A stretch of 64,000 nucleotides of DNA from Amycolatopsis regifaucium (lineage in GTDB: Bacteria > Actinomycetota > Actinomycetes > Mycobacteriales > Pseudonocardiaceae): positions 186,001 to 250,000 of the forward strand of contig NZ_LQCI01000050.1 in NCBI RefSeq assembly GCF_001613935.1, written 5' to 3'. Positions within the stretch are counted from its first letter, which is position 1. Every line of letters begins with the position of its first letter. The notes under the pieces were generated by a model. The model did no database searches. It was not told where the DNA came from and saw nothing but the letters and a program-made list of their open reading frames with translations. Shown here one piece after another: positions 31,644-40,142 of this stretch. Position numbers and translations under genes: made by a program.

Positions 31644-31937
31644 ATGTCCAGATGGCGAACCACCAGCAGAAGCAACACGGCCGTACGCGTCATCGTCGGC
31701 GTCGGCGCGCTCTTCGCGTTCATCGAACTGCTGTACATGGTCATGGTGCTCGCGGGTGCCAACGCGGGCAACGGTTTCTTCATCTTCATCCAGTCACTGG
31801 CCGGCCCGCTGGCGTTGTTCTGGCCAGGCCTCTTCCCGGTGAATGACCCGAATTTCCAGGTCATTCTCGACTACGGCCTGGCCGCGGCGTTCTGGGTTAT
31901 CCTGGCGGGCGTCATCGCCCGTATCGCGGCCCGCTGA
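31644..31937 (+). CDS. Small membrane protein, two to three helices
   Basis: 97 residues. Hydrophobic segments VRVIVGVGALFAFIELLYMVMVLAG, FFIFIQSLAGPLALFWPGLF and LDYGLAAAFWVILAGVIARIAAR indicate an integral membrane protein. ATG at 31644 is taken as start; GTG at 31572 would directly follow the upstream stop. No domain recognised. Confidence 0.6.
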   Translation: MSRWRTTSRSNTAVRVIVGVGALFAFIELLYMVMVLAGANAGNGFFIFIQSLAGPLALFWPGLFPVNDPNFQVILDYGLAAAFWVILAGVIARIAAR

Positions 31938-31982
31938 CCCCCTGCGGCGGCGATCGGCGTCCCGTTCGGCGACACTGGACGG

Positions 31983-32777
31983 ATGAGCGAAGGCAGACGG
32001 TTCGACCTGAACCCGCTTCCCGAGCTGTTCGGTCTGGCCGCCGCCGGGCGGGCGCTGCTGCCGAATGTGCCGCTGACCCCGGCCGCGGTGCTGAAGACCG
32101 TGACCGAACAGCTGGTCGGGCGCCGGTTGACGACCAAGGTGGACGGGCACGAGGTCGGGCTCACCCTGACCGGACTCGACTATCAGGCCGACAGCCTCAG
32201 CCTCGCCGCCACCGGCCGGGTCGGCGACGTCCGGATCGTGGTGGAGGACGTCGACTGGCCGGACACACCGCTCGAGCGCATCACCATCCTGGCGTCGAAC
32301 GTCCGGCTCCGTTCGCTCCCCTCCCCGGCCGCCATCCCAGAACAGGTGAAGATGGCGATCCGGGTGGCCCCCGAGGTCCTGCGGGAGCGGGTCGCCGAAA
32401 TCCGGCCGGGCATCATCGTGACCCCGGGCGACGACGGGCACTTCCACGTCCGCTGGGAGAAACGGCCGCGCTGGGGTCATCTCGCCTTGGAGTCCAGTGT
32501 GGAGGAAGACGCTGTCGTCCTCCGGCCGATGTCCGTCCACATCGGACGGCGCCGGTTCGGGCCGCCGTCCCGCCTCAAGCCGATCGTGCTCCCGCTGCCG
32601 GAACTGCCGCGAGGGATCCGGCTCACCGCGGTCGAAGCGCACGACGGCCACCTCGTCCTGCACGCACTGGCCGACCAATGGCCCGAGAAGCTGTCCACCA
32701 TCCCGCTCGGTGACCTGCTGGGCTGGGTGATGACGGCGGTGACCACGCTGACCCTGCCGAGACTCGGCGGCCGGTGA
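31983..32777 (+). CDS. Conserved hypothetical protein, possibly LmeA-like (DUF2993)
   Basis: 264 residues, no signal peptide and no membrane helix. Alternating beta-rich stretches (RLTTKVDGHEVGLTLTGLDY, VRIVVEDVDWPDTPLERITI, GIRLTAVEAHDGHLVLHALA) recall the lipid-binding LmeA/DUF2993 fold. The match is weak and the function unknown. Codon use and a clean ATG support a real gene. It converges with the histidine kinase gene. Confidence 0.5.
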   Translation: MSEGRRFDLNPLPELFGLAAAGRALLPNVPLTPAAVLKTVTEQLVGRRLTTKVDGHEVGLTLTGLDYQADSLSLAATGRVGDVRIVVEDVDWPDTPLERITILASNVRLRSLPSPAAIPEQVKMAIRVAPEVLRERVAEIRPGIIVTPGDDGHFHVRWEKRPRWGHLALESSVEEDAVVLRPMSVHIGRRRFGPPSRLKPIVLPLPELPRGIRLTAVEAHDGHLVLHALADQWPEKLSTIPLGDLLGWVMTAVTTLTLPRLGGR

Positions 32778-32883
32778 CCCGCGCGGGCCCGCATGGGCGA
32801 GTTGGGCGTGAGTGGCCTCGGCGACGGCGTCCACCGGCACAGCTGTCGTCAGTTTCTGGCGAAACGTTGGGATAGCTGGAAAA

Positions 32884-34305
32884 TCAGATCACGGACTGTT
32901 CCGAGATCGGCAGGCAGACGGTGAACCGCGTGTTCCCCGGTTCCGAGTCGACGCGGAGGTCACCCTGATGCCGTTCGACGATGATGCGCCACGAGATGTC
33001 CAGGCCGAGGCCGGTCCCCTGCCCCACCGGTTTCGTGGTGAAGAACGGTTCGAAGATCCGCTGCCGGATCTCGGCCGGGATCCCCGGGCCGGTGTCGCCG
33101 ATCTCGACGTGCACGTGATCGTTCACCCGGGACGTCCGCAGCGTCAGCGTGCCCTCGGCACCCATGGCGCCGAGCGCGTTGTCGACGACGTTCGTCCACA
33201 CCTGGTTCAGTTCGCCCGCGTACGCCGGAATCCTCGGCACCGTGTGGTCGTACTCCTTCACGACCCGGATTCCCGGCCCGATCTTCCCGGCGAGCATGAC
33301 GAGCGTGGAGTCGAGCCCTTCGTGGACGTCGATCCACTGATGTGGCGCGCGGTCCATCTGGGAGTACTGCTTGGCCTTGCCGACCAGCACCGAGATCCGC
33401 GTCGTCGAGTCCTCGATCTCGCCCATGAGCATCTCGGTTTCGAGCGCGTACGCCAGCCAGCGGACGGCGCCGTCGAGGAACGTCTCCCCCACCGATTCCA
33501 GCAAACGGCCGAGATCGGGCACGGTCAGCCCGGCGCGGACGTAGATGTCGGCGAGGTCCCAGCCCTGATCGATGCCGTGCTCGTCGAACCAGTCGCCGAT
33601 CTCGTCCTCGCGGTCGGCCTGCTGCATCGCCGTCAGCCTCGGTGCCGAAGAGACCTGCTTGACCAGCTGCTCCTGGATGTCGAGCAACTGTTCCAGCAGC
33701 GCCGGGTCGACGCTCTTCTTCGCCAGCATCGCGAGCTTGTGCCGCATCCCGGCGACGCGTTCCCGCAAGGACGCCGTCGCGCGCACGGCGGCCGCGGCCG
33801 GGTTGTTGAGTTCGTGCGTGAGCCCGGCGGACAGCTCGCCGAGCGCGAGCAGACGTCGCCGCGAGCCGATCACGGTGTCGCTGTTGCGCCAGCCGAGGTA
33901 CATCCCCTCCAGCAGATGCGTCGCCATCGGGAACCAGCTGCGGAACTCGGTGGCGAACTCGGCCGCGGGCAGGGTCAGGAAGGTGAGGTCGCTGACCGCG
34001 TGCACCGAAGCGCCGTAGGTGTGTTCGGTCTCCTGGTGCACGAAGAACTGCGTCGCGCCGCAATACGCGCCGCGCTGGTCGGAGCGGACCACCTCGACCT
34101 CGGTGCCCCCGACGAGCCGCGTGATCCGCAGCGCGCCGGACAACAGGAGGTAGAAGCAGGTCGCGGGCTCACCTTCACGGATGATCGTCTCGCCGCCGGT
34201 GTACCGCTCCAGCACCGCGTGCTCGTCGATCCAGTCGAGCTGTTCCTCGCTGAGATGCTCGAAGAGGAAGAGCCCGCGCAGTTCTTCCCTGGGCAGAACG
34301 CTCAT
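32884..34305 (-). CDS. Histidine kinase with N-terminal cyclic-nucleotide-binding-like domain
   Basis: 473 residues, cytoplasmic. Residues ~10-130 form a CAP_ED/cNMP-like sensor (LFEHLSEEQLDWI, GGETIIREGEPATCFYLLLSG, FFVHQETEHTYGASVHAVSD). The HisKA box has the phosphoacceptor His in LGELSAGLTHELNNPAAAAV. The ATPase has N-box VWTNVVDNALGAM, G1 GDTGPGIP, F-box RIFEPFFTTK and G2 GTGLGL. It overlaps the upstream redox/response-regulator gene as ATGA, so the two form a pair. Confidence 0.88.
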   Translation of the reverse strand: MSVLPREELRGLFLFEHLSEEQLDWIDEHAVLERYTGGETIIREGEPATCFYLLLSGALRITRLVGGTEVEVVRSDQRGAYCGATQFFVHQETEHTYGASVHAVSDLTFLTLPAAEFATEFRSWFPMATHLLEGMYLGWRNSDTVIGSRRRLLALGELSAGLTHELNNPAAAAVRATASLRERVAGMRHKLAMLAKKSVDPALLEQLLDIQEQLVKQVSSAPRLTAMQQADREDEIGDWFDEHGIDQGWDLADIYVRAGLTVPDLGRLLESVGETFLDGAVRWLAYALETEMLMGEIEDSTTRISVLVGKAKQYSQMDRAPHQWIDVHEGLDSTLVMLAGKIGPGIRVVKEYDHTVPRIPAYAGELNQVWTNVVDNALGAMGAEGTLTLRTSRVNDHVHVEIGDTGPGIPAEIRQRIFEPFFTTKPVGQGTGLGLDISWRIIVERHQGDLRVDSEPGNTRFTVCLPISEQSVI

Positions 34306-35957
34306 TGTTCCTCCAAGTAGCGGTGAACCAGGGTGACCGCCATGGCGCCTTCGCCGACAGCCGACGCGACGCGCTTCACCGACGCCGCACGCACGTCCCC
34401 GGCCACGAACACACCGGGGATGGACGACTCCAGGTAGTGCGGGTCGCGGTCCAGCGGCCAGTCAGGCGGCCGGGCGCCGTCGATCAGCAGATCGGGCCCG
34501 GTCCGCACGAAACCGTGGTCGTCCCGCAGGATCTCCGTGCCCAGCCAGTCGGTGCGCGGCGCGGCGCCGATGAAGATGAACAGATGCCCGGTGGGCACGG
34601 TCTCGGTGGTGGCGCCGTTCTCGCACAGGGTCAGCTGTTCGAGGTGGTCGTCGCCGTGTGCCTCGACCACCGTGGTCCGGGTGCGGACGTGGATGTTCTC
34701 GATCGCGGCGATCTGCTCGATCAGGTAATGCGACATCGACGCTTCCAGCGACTGGCCGCGGACGAGGATGGTGACCTCGGCGGCGTGTTTGGAGAAGAAC
34801 ACCGCCGCCTGGCCGGCCGAGTTCGCGCCACCGACGATGTAGACGTGCTCGCCCTTGCATTCGGGCGCCTCCGTGGCGGCGGAACCGTAGTAGACGCCGC
34901 GGCCGGTGAGCTCGGCGATGCCCGTGGCCTCCAGCGCGCGGTAGGTGACGCCGCTGGCCAGCACCACGGAATGCGCGGCGATCTCGGTCCCGTCGCCGAA
35001 CATGACCACGCGCGCCGAACCACGCGCCTCCAAGCCGACGACGTCGCGCGCGGTGAGCACCTCGGCGCCGAACTTCAGCGCCTGACGCCGGGCCCGGTCC
35101 GTGAGCTGCGCGCCGGAAACGCCGTCGGGGAAGCCGAGGTAGTTCTCGATCCGGGAGCTGGTGCCCGCCTGCCCGCCGGTGGCCTTGCGCTCGACGATGA
35201 CCGTGCGCAGCCCCTCCGACGCGCCGTACACGGCCGCCCCGAGCCCGGCCGGTCCGCCGCCGATCACGATCAGGTCGTAGAACTCCTGCGCGGGCCGTGT
35301 GGAGAGGCCGACAGCGTCGGCGAGTTCCGGCCCGGACGGCTGACGCAGCACCGAGCCGTCCGGCGTGACCAGCACCGGGATGTCCTGCGGCGCGGCGTCC
35401 GCGGCCTCCAGGATCCGGCGGCCCTCGTCGTCGTCGACCGAGTACCAGCGGTACGGCACGGCGTTGCGCGCCAGGAAATCGCGCAGGTGGAACGACGGTG
35501 ACGAGTACCGGTGGCCGATGAGCTTGATCTGGTCGACCGGCCGCTCCCCCACCGCGCGCCAGGTCTCCACCAGCGCGTCGATCACCGGGTACAGCTTCTC
35601 CTCCGGCGGATCCCACGGCTTGAGCAGGTAGTGGTCGACGTCGACGACGTTGATCGCCTGGATCGCGGCGTCGGTGTCGGCGTAGGCGGTCAGCAGCGCG
35701 CGGCGGGCGTTCGGGAACAGGTCCATCGCCTTCTCGAGGAAGACGATGCCGTCCATCTGCGGCATCCGGTAATCGGCGAGGATCGCGGCCACGGCGTCAC
35801 CGCGCAGCTTGATCTCGCGCAACGCTTCGAGGGCGTCGGCACCGGAATCGGCCCGGATGATCCGGTAGTCCTTTCCGTACCGTTTGCGCAGGTCGCGGGC
35901 GACCGAACGGGATACGGCGGGATCGTCGTCGACGGTCAACAGGATCGGCTGGCTCAC
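34302..35957 (-). CDS. Response regulator receiver fused to thioredoxin reductase-like flavoprotein
   Basis: 551 residues. Residues 1-125 are a REC domain (LLTVDDDPAV, phosphoacceptor in LADYRMPQMDG, LTAYAD, Lys in LLKPWD). A ~90-residue thioredoxin/glutaredoxin-like linker (KLIGHRYSSPSFHLRDFLARN) follows. The rest is a two-dinucleotide-domain flavoprotein: GGGPAGLGAAVYGASEG, IENYLGFPDGVSG, a NAD(P) site GGANSAGQAAVFFS and GVFVAGDVRA. The redox CxxC of thioredoxin reductases is absent: YYGSAATEAPECKG stands in its place. It is coupled to the histidine kinase gene and probably couples redox state to signalling. Confidence 0.87.
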   Translation of the reverse strand: MSQPILLTVDDDPAVSRSVARDLRKRYGKDYRIIRADSGADALEALREIKLRGDAVAAILADYRMPQMDGIVFLEKAMDLFPNARRALLTAYADTDAAIQAINVVDVDHYLLKPWDPPEEKLYPVIDALVETWRAVGERPVDQIKLIGHRYSSPSFHLRDFLARNAVPYRWYSVDDDEGRRILEAADAAPQDIPVLVTPDGSVLRQPSGPELADAVGLSTRPAQEFYDLIVIGGGPAGLGAAVYGASEGLRTVIVERKATGGQAGTSSRIENYLGFPDGVSGAQLTDRARRQALKFGAEVLTARDVVGLEARGSARVVMFGDGTEIAAHSVVLASGVTYRALEATGIAELTGRGVYYGSAATEAPECKGEHVYIVGGANSAGQAAVFFSKHAAEVTILVRGQSLEASMSHYLIEQIAAIENIHVRTRTTVVEAHGDDHLEQLTLCENGATTETVPTGHLFIFIGAAPRTDWLGTEILRDDHGFVRTGPDLLIDGARPPDWPLDRDPHYLESSIPGVFVAGDVRAASVKRVASAVGEGAMAVTLVHRYLEEQ

Positions 35958-36008
35958 CGGATCAGCCTAAGCGATCGGGTCGCGGCGTAGCGTGGGGCCG
36001 ATAACCGC

Positions 36009-36563
36009 TCAGGGTCGGGCGAGCTGCCGCAGCCGGAAGGCCAGCACGAGCAGGATCACGCCGTAGATCAAGGCGTAGATCCCGACCAGCAGCGCGATCC
36101 CGTACGCGCCCGCGATCGGGTTGAACACGATCACGATGCCCGCGATCAGCGAGAGCGCGCCCGCCGCGATGAGGAAGGCCTCACCCTCGATCTGCTTGCG
36201 CAGCCGGATCGCGGCGACGATCTCGACGATGCCGGTGAAGATCGCCCAGAAGCCGACGAGCAGGGCGAGCACCAGCACCGTGATCCCCGGCCAGAGCAGG
36301 ACCAGCACCCCGGTGACGATGCCGAGTACGCCCAGCACCCCGTAGGCGGCACGGTGGGCGGCGTCGCCCGGCCGGAAGGCCTGCATCACGCCGCCGATGC
36401 CGTCGAAAATCGCGTAGATGCCGTAGAGGATCGCCAGCGCCAGTACGGTCGTGCCCGGCCAGATCAGCGCGAGCACCCCGAACAGGACGGCGAAGACCCC
36501 GCGGACGGCGGCGAGCGGCCAGGCCAGGCGGGGTTCGATGGCGGTGAAACCGACGAGAGGCAT
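36009..36563 (-). CDS. HdeD/DUF308 family membrane protein
   Basis: 184 residues with six membrane helices built from three similar hairpins; the repeated motif is LVLLWPGITVLVLALLVGFWAI and its relatives (LIWPGTTVLALAILYGIYAIFDG, VFNPIAGAYGIALLVGIYALIYG). This is the DUF308 repeat of HdeD, an acid-stress membrane protein in E. coli. In actinomycetes the role is unknown. ATG at 36563 is chosen over an upstream codon because the protein family starts near MPLVGF. Confidence 0.82.
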   Translation of the reverse strand: MPLVGFTAIEPRLAWPLAAVRGVFAVLFGVLALIWPGTTVLALAILYGIYAIFDGIGGVMQAFRPGDAAHRAAYGVLGVLGIVTGVLVLLWPGITVLVLALLVGFWAIFTGIVEIVAAIRLRKQIEGEAFLIAAGALSLIAGIVIVFNPIAGAYGIALLVGIYALIYGVILLVLAFRLRQLARP

Positions 36564-36663
36564 GTCCCGAGTATCGAAGCGCCGGAGGACGTTCGCGCGG
36601 CACACCACCCGTTCGGGGGGCCGGTGCGCGCCGCGACCGCCATCACGGCGCGCACCGGGGCTC

Positions 36664-38817
36664 TCAGGGATAGGCGACCAGGTTGGCCACGTTCGATCCC
36701 GAATTGGACGGTCCGCCGGTGTTGTTGATGACCCGGCTGATGGTCCCGTTGCCGCCTAGAGAGACGGTGACCATGCTGCGGAAGCGGACGTTCGGCGTGT
36801 TCGGCACTTCGATCGCGCGATCGGCGACCACGCTCGGGTTCACGTTGAAGAAGCAGTAACTGCCGAGCCCGAACGCCTGGTGGTCCGTCACCGAGTTCGC
36901 TACCTTGTAGGCCGCGTAACCCCGCGTCGACCCGTTCATCCAGGCGGCCTGATTCGGTGGGTCGTAAGGCATTTCGTTCTGGTAGAAGTACGTCCGGCCG
37001 CGGTTGCCGTTCCAGATCGTCTGGTACTTCTGGTAATGCTCGACGAACAGGCCGTACATCGTGACGTCGTCGCCGTTGACGATCAGGCCGGTGTCGGCGG
37101 TGTTGGTAGTCCACCCGACGCCGCTGCCGTGGTCGGCGCGCCAGATCCACAGATGGTCGCCGATGACGTCGTCGCTGTTGACCACCAAGCTGTTCGTGGC
37201 CTTGCCGACGCCCGCTCCGCCGACGCGGAAGAACACGTCGTGCAACGAAATCGGGTTGGCCGCGTGGTCCTGCGCGGAGTTGGCCGGGCCGACCTCCATC
37301 AGCGTGTCCGAGTTCGTGGTGCCCGCGTCGATCAGCACGCCGGCCACCTTGACGCCGTCGACGTCGGCCACCGTCACCGCGGTGCTGCCGTTGTCCGGGA
37401 TCAGCGTCGCCAGCCCGAGGCCGAGCACGACGGTGTCCGGCCTGGTCACGCGAAGCGTCTCGTTGAGGTGGTAGACGCCCGGCGTGATCAGGAGATCTTT
37501 GCCCTCGGCAAGGGCCGCGTTGAGCTGCGACGCCGTCGTGCCAGGCTTCGCGATGAAGAACCGGCTGATCGGCAACGAGGTCCCCGGCTGGTTGGCGCCC
37601 CACGTGATGCCCGACGCGTTGGTGCGCGTGGAAGGCACGAAGACTTGGTACGCACCCGCGTTGTCGACGTAGAGGAACGGCTTCTCCCGCACGACCGGCG
37701 TCGTGTTCACCGTGGTGTACGGCGGATTCGGGAAACTGGTCGACGGCGCGCCGTTGACACCGGCGAACACCATGTTCCAATTGGAGCCGCTCCAGCTGCC
37801 GAACTGCGAGTTGCGTGAGATCCACTGCTGCTGCGAACCGGACCGGACCTGGCCGTCCACCTTGACGTCCGACATCCAACCGCCGCTGGACCAGCCGCCG
37901 TCGTCGAGCTGAAGATTGCCACGAACGTGCATGCGCCGATAGGGCGCGGCCTGCGAAACAGCCCAGCGGTCGGTGCCGCCGTTCGGGGTGACGGAGAGGT
38001 TTTCCGCGCCACGCCAGAAGTTCTGTGTCGCGTTGCCCTGGAACCAGTCTGCCTCGGCGTGCACCGCGCCGTTGATCGTGACGTTGTCCGGCGAAAGCCC
38101 GAGCCCGAGCACCTGCGTGTAGAACCCGACATTGACATCGACGTTGTACGAACCCGGTTTGAACAGCAACGCCTTGCGGTTCAAGCCGAACTGGTTGGTC
38201 TCCTGCTGGGAGAACACACTGTTGACCTGGGACTGGATCGCCGACTGCGACATACCGGGGTCGAAGACGAGCACGTTCGGCCCGAGGTCGGGGTTGGCCG
38301 TGCCGGTGACCGGCGTGAGCCGGAACGACTGCGCACCGCTGCCGTTGCACGCGTACTGCTGCAGCTGCGCGCTGTCCGCGGTCGACGCGCCGGGGATGTC
38401 GAGGCACTTTCCGCTGTTGCGGCTGACGAAGTGATACGCGCCACCGGATTCCTCGACCGGCTGCCACTGCTGGTTGTCGCCGCCGCCATAGGCCCACAAG
38501 TGGATCAACCCGCCGTCCGCGGTCGACACGTCGGCGACGTCCCACACCCGCGCCGGGTCGTTGCGCGTGTTCACCCGGTAGTAGCCGCCGGAGGTCGGCT
38601 GGAACTGCCACTGCTGGGAGAAGGTCTGGTTGCACGCGTACTGCTGGACGACCGTCCCGTTCGCCGTCCCGGCGGCGCGCGCGTCCACACACTTCCCGCT
38701 GCCGGCCGTCACCGTGTACCAAGTGTCGGGCACGATGGCCGCCTGAGCCGCCGGAGCCGCCACTATCAGCGCTCCGACCAGTGAAAACAGGGTCAACAGA
38801 GCTGCTCTGGCCCTCAT
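36664..38817 (-). CDS. Secreted protein with ricin-type lectin domain and beta-helix domain
   Basis: 717 residues. A Sec signal (LLTLFSLVGALIVAAPAAQA) precedes a ricin B-type CBM13 domain, residues ~30-170, with the QxW repeats QQWQF and QQWQPV and Cys pairs (GKCVDARAAG, GKCLDIPGAS). The remaining ~540 residues show right-handed beta-helix features: stacked Asn/Asp turns (DVNVGFYTQVLGLGL, DLLITPGVYHLNETLRV, VTVADVDGVKVAGVLIDAG, LVVNSDDVIGDHLWIWRADHG). These recall GH55/pectate-lyase-like folds acting on polysaccharides. The reaction is unknown. GAGGAGG lies before the ATG. Confidence 0.75.
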   Translation of the reverse strand: MRARAALLTLFSLVGALIVAAPAAQAAIVPDTWYTVTAGSGKCVDARAAGTANGTVVQQYACNQTFSQQWQFQPTSGGYYRVNTRNDPARVWDVADVSTADGGLIHLWAYGGGDNQQWQPVEESGGAYHFVSRNSGKCLDIPGASTADSAQLQQYACNGSGAQSFRLTPVTGTANPDLGPNVLVFDPGMSQSAIQSQVNSVFSQQETNQFGLNRKALLFKPGSYNVDVNVGFYTQVLGLGLSPDNVTINGAVHAEADWFQGNATQNFWRGAENLSVTPNGGTDRWAVSQAAPYRRMHVRGNLQLDDGGWSSGGWMSDVKVDGQVRSGSQQQWISRNSQFGSWSGSNWNMVFAGVNGAPSTSFPNPPYTTVNTTPVVREKPFLYVDNAGAYQVFVPSTRTNASGITWGANQPGTSLPISRFFIAKPGTTASQLNAALAEGKDLLITPGVYHLNETLRVTRPDTVVLGLGLATLIPDNGSTAVTVADVDGVKVAGVLIDAGTTNSDTLMEVGPANSAQDHAANPISLHDVFFRVGGAGVGKATNSLVVNSDDVIGDHLWIWRADHGSGVGWTTNTADTGLIVNGDDVTMYGLFVEHYQKYQTIWNGNRGRTYFYQNEMPYDPPNQAAWMNGSTRGYAAYKVANSVTDHQAFGLGSYCFFNVNPSVVADRAIEVPNTPNVRFRSMVTVSLGGNGTISRVINNTGGPSNSGSNVANLVAYP

Positions 38818-39086
38818 CAGGACCTCCTCCGCGTCATTCGGGCAGGGCGAGCTGAGGCGGAGCCCAGTGGAGACGCGGCGTAGCGGGCGGGGACCTCGGC
38901 GTCACGATCGTCGAAAACGTAACGGCGGTCACACGCGGAGTCAATACACAACTAAAAATAAGGTTAAAAGATGCAGGTCAGGGCGATTTGCCCGGCCTGC
39001 GACCGCTCAGGGCGACCCCCGCGTGAACGGCTCTCGCGGGCGGTGTAATGTATGGACACACGAGATGCGGAGTTCAACTTCGCTCC

Positions 39087-39159
39087 GGGGCTATGGCGCA
39101 GCTGGTAGCGCACCTCACTGGCAGTGAGGGGGTCAGGGGTTCGAGTCCCCTTAGCTCCA
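39087..39159 (+). tRNA. tRNA-Ala (anticodon GGC)
   Basis: The 73-base cloverleaf has acceptor GGGGCTA/TAGCTCC with one G-U pair, D stem GCGC/GCGC, anticodon stem CCTCA/TGAGG with loop CTGGCAG (anticodon GGC at 39120-39122), T stem AGGGG/CCCCT with loop TTCGAGT, and discriminator A. CCA is not encoded. A strong terminator follows 12 bases later. Confidence 0.96.
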
Positions 39160-39171
39160 CAGTGACGAAAT

Positions 39172-39211
39172 ACCGCCCACCAGGCATGCTTGCCTAAGTA
39201 GGGCGGTTTTT
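39172..39211 (+). terminator. Intrinsic terminator of tRNA-Ala
   Basis: ACCGCCC (39172-39178) pairs with GGGCGGT (39201-39207), with an inner AGGCA/TGCCT stem, followed by TTTTT (39207-39211). It is the clearest factor-independent terminator in the window. Confidence 0.85.
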
Positions 39212-39448
39212 CGCGTTAAGTCTCACTTTGAGAATTGACGCGACGAACTACGGGGTCACCAATACTGCCCAGCAGGGTCGCCTTTCGGGCAGTCCTGCAG
39301 AGATTTCTTCGGTGACCTCGGGTTGGTGCGGCAGGCCGATCCGTGGTGCAATGCACTCGTGCGCGTCGTGCATTCACGTCGTGGCCCACACCAGTTCACA
39401 CGGCAGTTCCGCCAGGCGAGGACCGTACTCGGGGTTGATTCTGGTCAG

Positions 39449-39460
39449 CAGGGGTTCGAG
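39449..39460 (+). other. 12-base copy of the tRNA-Ala T-arm, possible att remnant
   Basis: CAGGGGTTCGAG here is identical to tRNA positions 39134-39145, and both are preceded by GGTC. Integrative elements that enter at tRNA 3' ends leave such direct repeats. At 12 bases this could be chance. Confidence 0.3.
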
Positions 39461-39609
39461 CTGTCCTCCTGTGGCATCGCTCGCGGGCGACACAGTAGCG
39501 GCTCGTCGTGACAGGCGGGCTCGGCGAGGACCTCCGGCAGGACATGGAGCTGCACTGCGGTAACCGGGAACCTCGGGAAATCACCTAGCTCGCTCGGCGG
39601 GTCGAGATC

Positions 39610-39875
39610 GGATGTCGGCCATTCCAAAGTGGACAGGTGCGCTGCGAGCGGCACGCATGGCTTCGCGTTTCTGTGCCGCGGAGGCCCATGGTGGTCTCGA
39701 TTGCGGCGACCTCGCCCAGCCAGCCCTGCTGTTTGGCCTCGGCGAGCCGGTCGACGAGGTTGGCGTGGGCATCTGACGCACGCATTTTCGTGCTGGCATG
39801 GGGTTCCGTCGTCGCGGCCACAGGTTCCGAGGGCCACTTCCGCAGTTCGAAGTGGGCGAGGAAGTCGTCCCCGCA
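39610..39875 (-). pseudogene. Decayed C-terminus of a tyrosine integrase
   Basis: Read on the minus strand in shifting frames, the segment spells out the conserved tail of actinobacterial tyrosine integrases. DDFLAHFELRK comes first, then after a frameshift ALGTCGRDDGTPCQHENACVRC. A second shift with loss of about 15 codons gives HANLVDRLAEAKQQGWLGEV, and a third shift gives AAQKREAMRAARSAPVHFG. The Cys-His cluster TPCQHENACVRC is the family hallmark. No catalytic domain remains. Confidence 0.7.
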
Positions 39876-40142
39876 CGTCGACGTGCTGCCGGCTCCCGGA
39901 CATCTTGGGCCCCCGGCCCGGCCCGGCTCGAACGGGCTACCACTCCCACCATGCGACGGGCAGGACGCGCCCATGCCGGCGAGCGTGTAACGGCTCCGGC
40001 GAACGGCAATGTGAAGGGCCGGGAGTCGGGTTGGTCGGTATCCCGGAATGCCCGGTGCCGGATGGCAGGCTGTGGAAAACCACAGCCTGTTCGTGCGGAA
40101 CACATCATGGTCGGCATCGTTTTGGCTGCTTAGGGTTCCGGC

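Larger units (their letters stand above)
39213..40142. other. Degenerate region after tRNA-Ala
   Basis: About 930 bases with no intact gene. The only interpretable content is the decayed integrase end on the minus strand and a 12-base copy of the tRNA T-arm. Codon structure is lost in the rest. A -10-like TAGGGT (40131-40136) precedes the next gene by six bases. Confidence 0.6.

Noticed and set aside
39228..39563. Plus-strand frame of 111 codons after the tRNA
   Set aside because: Its translation has no coding bias and lies in decayed element DNA where the only recognisable protein signal is on the other strand.
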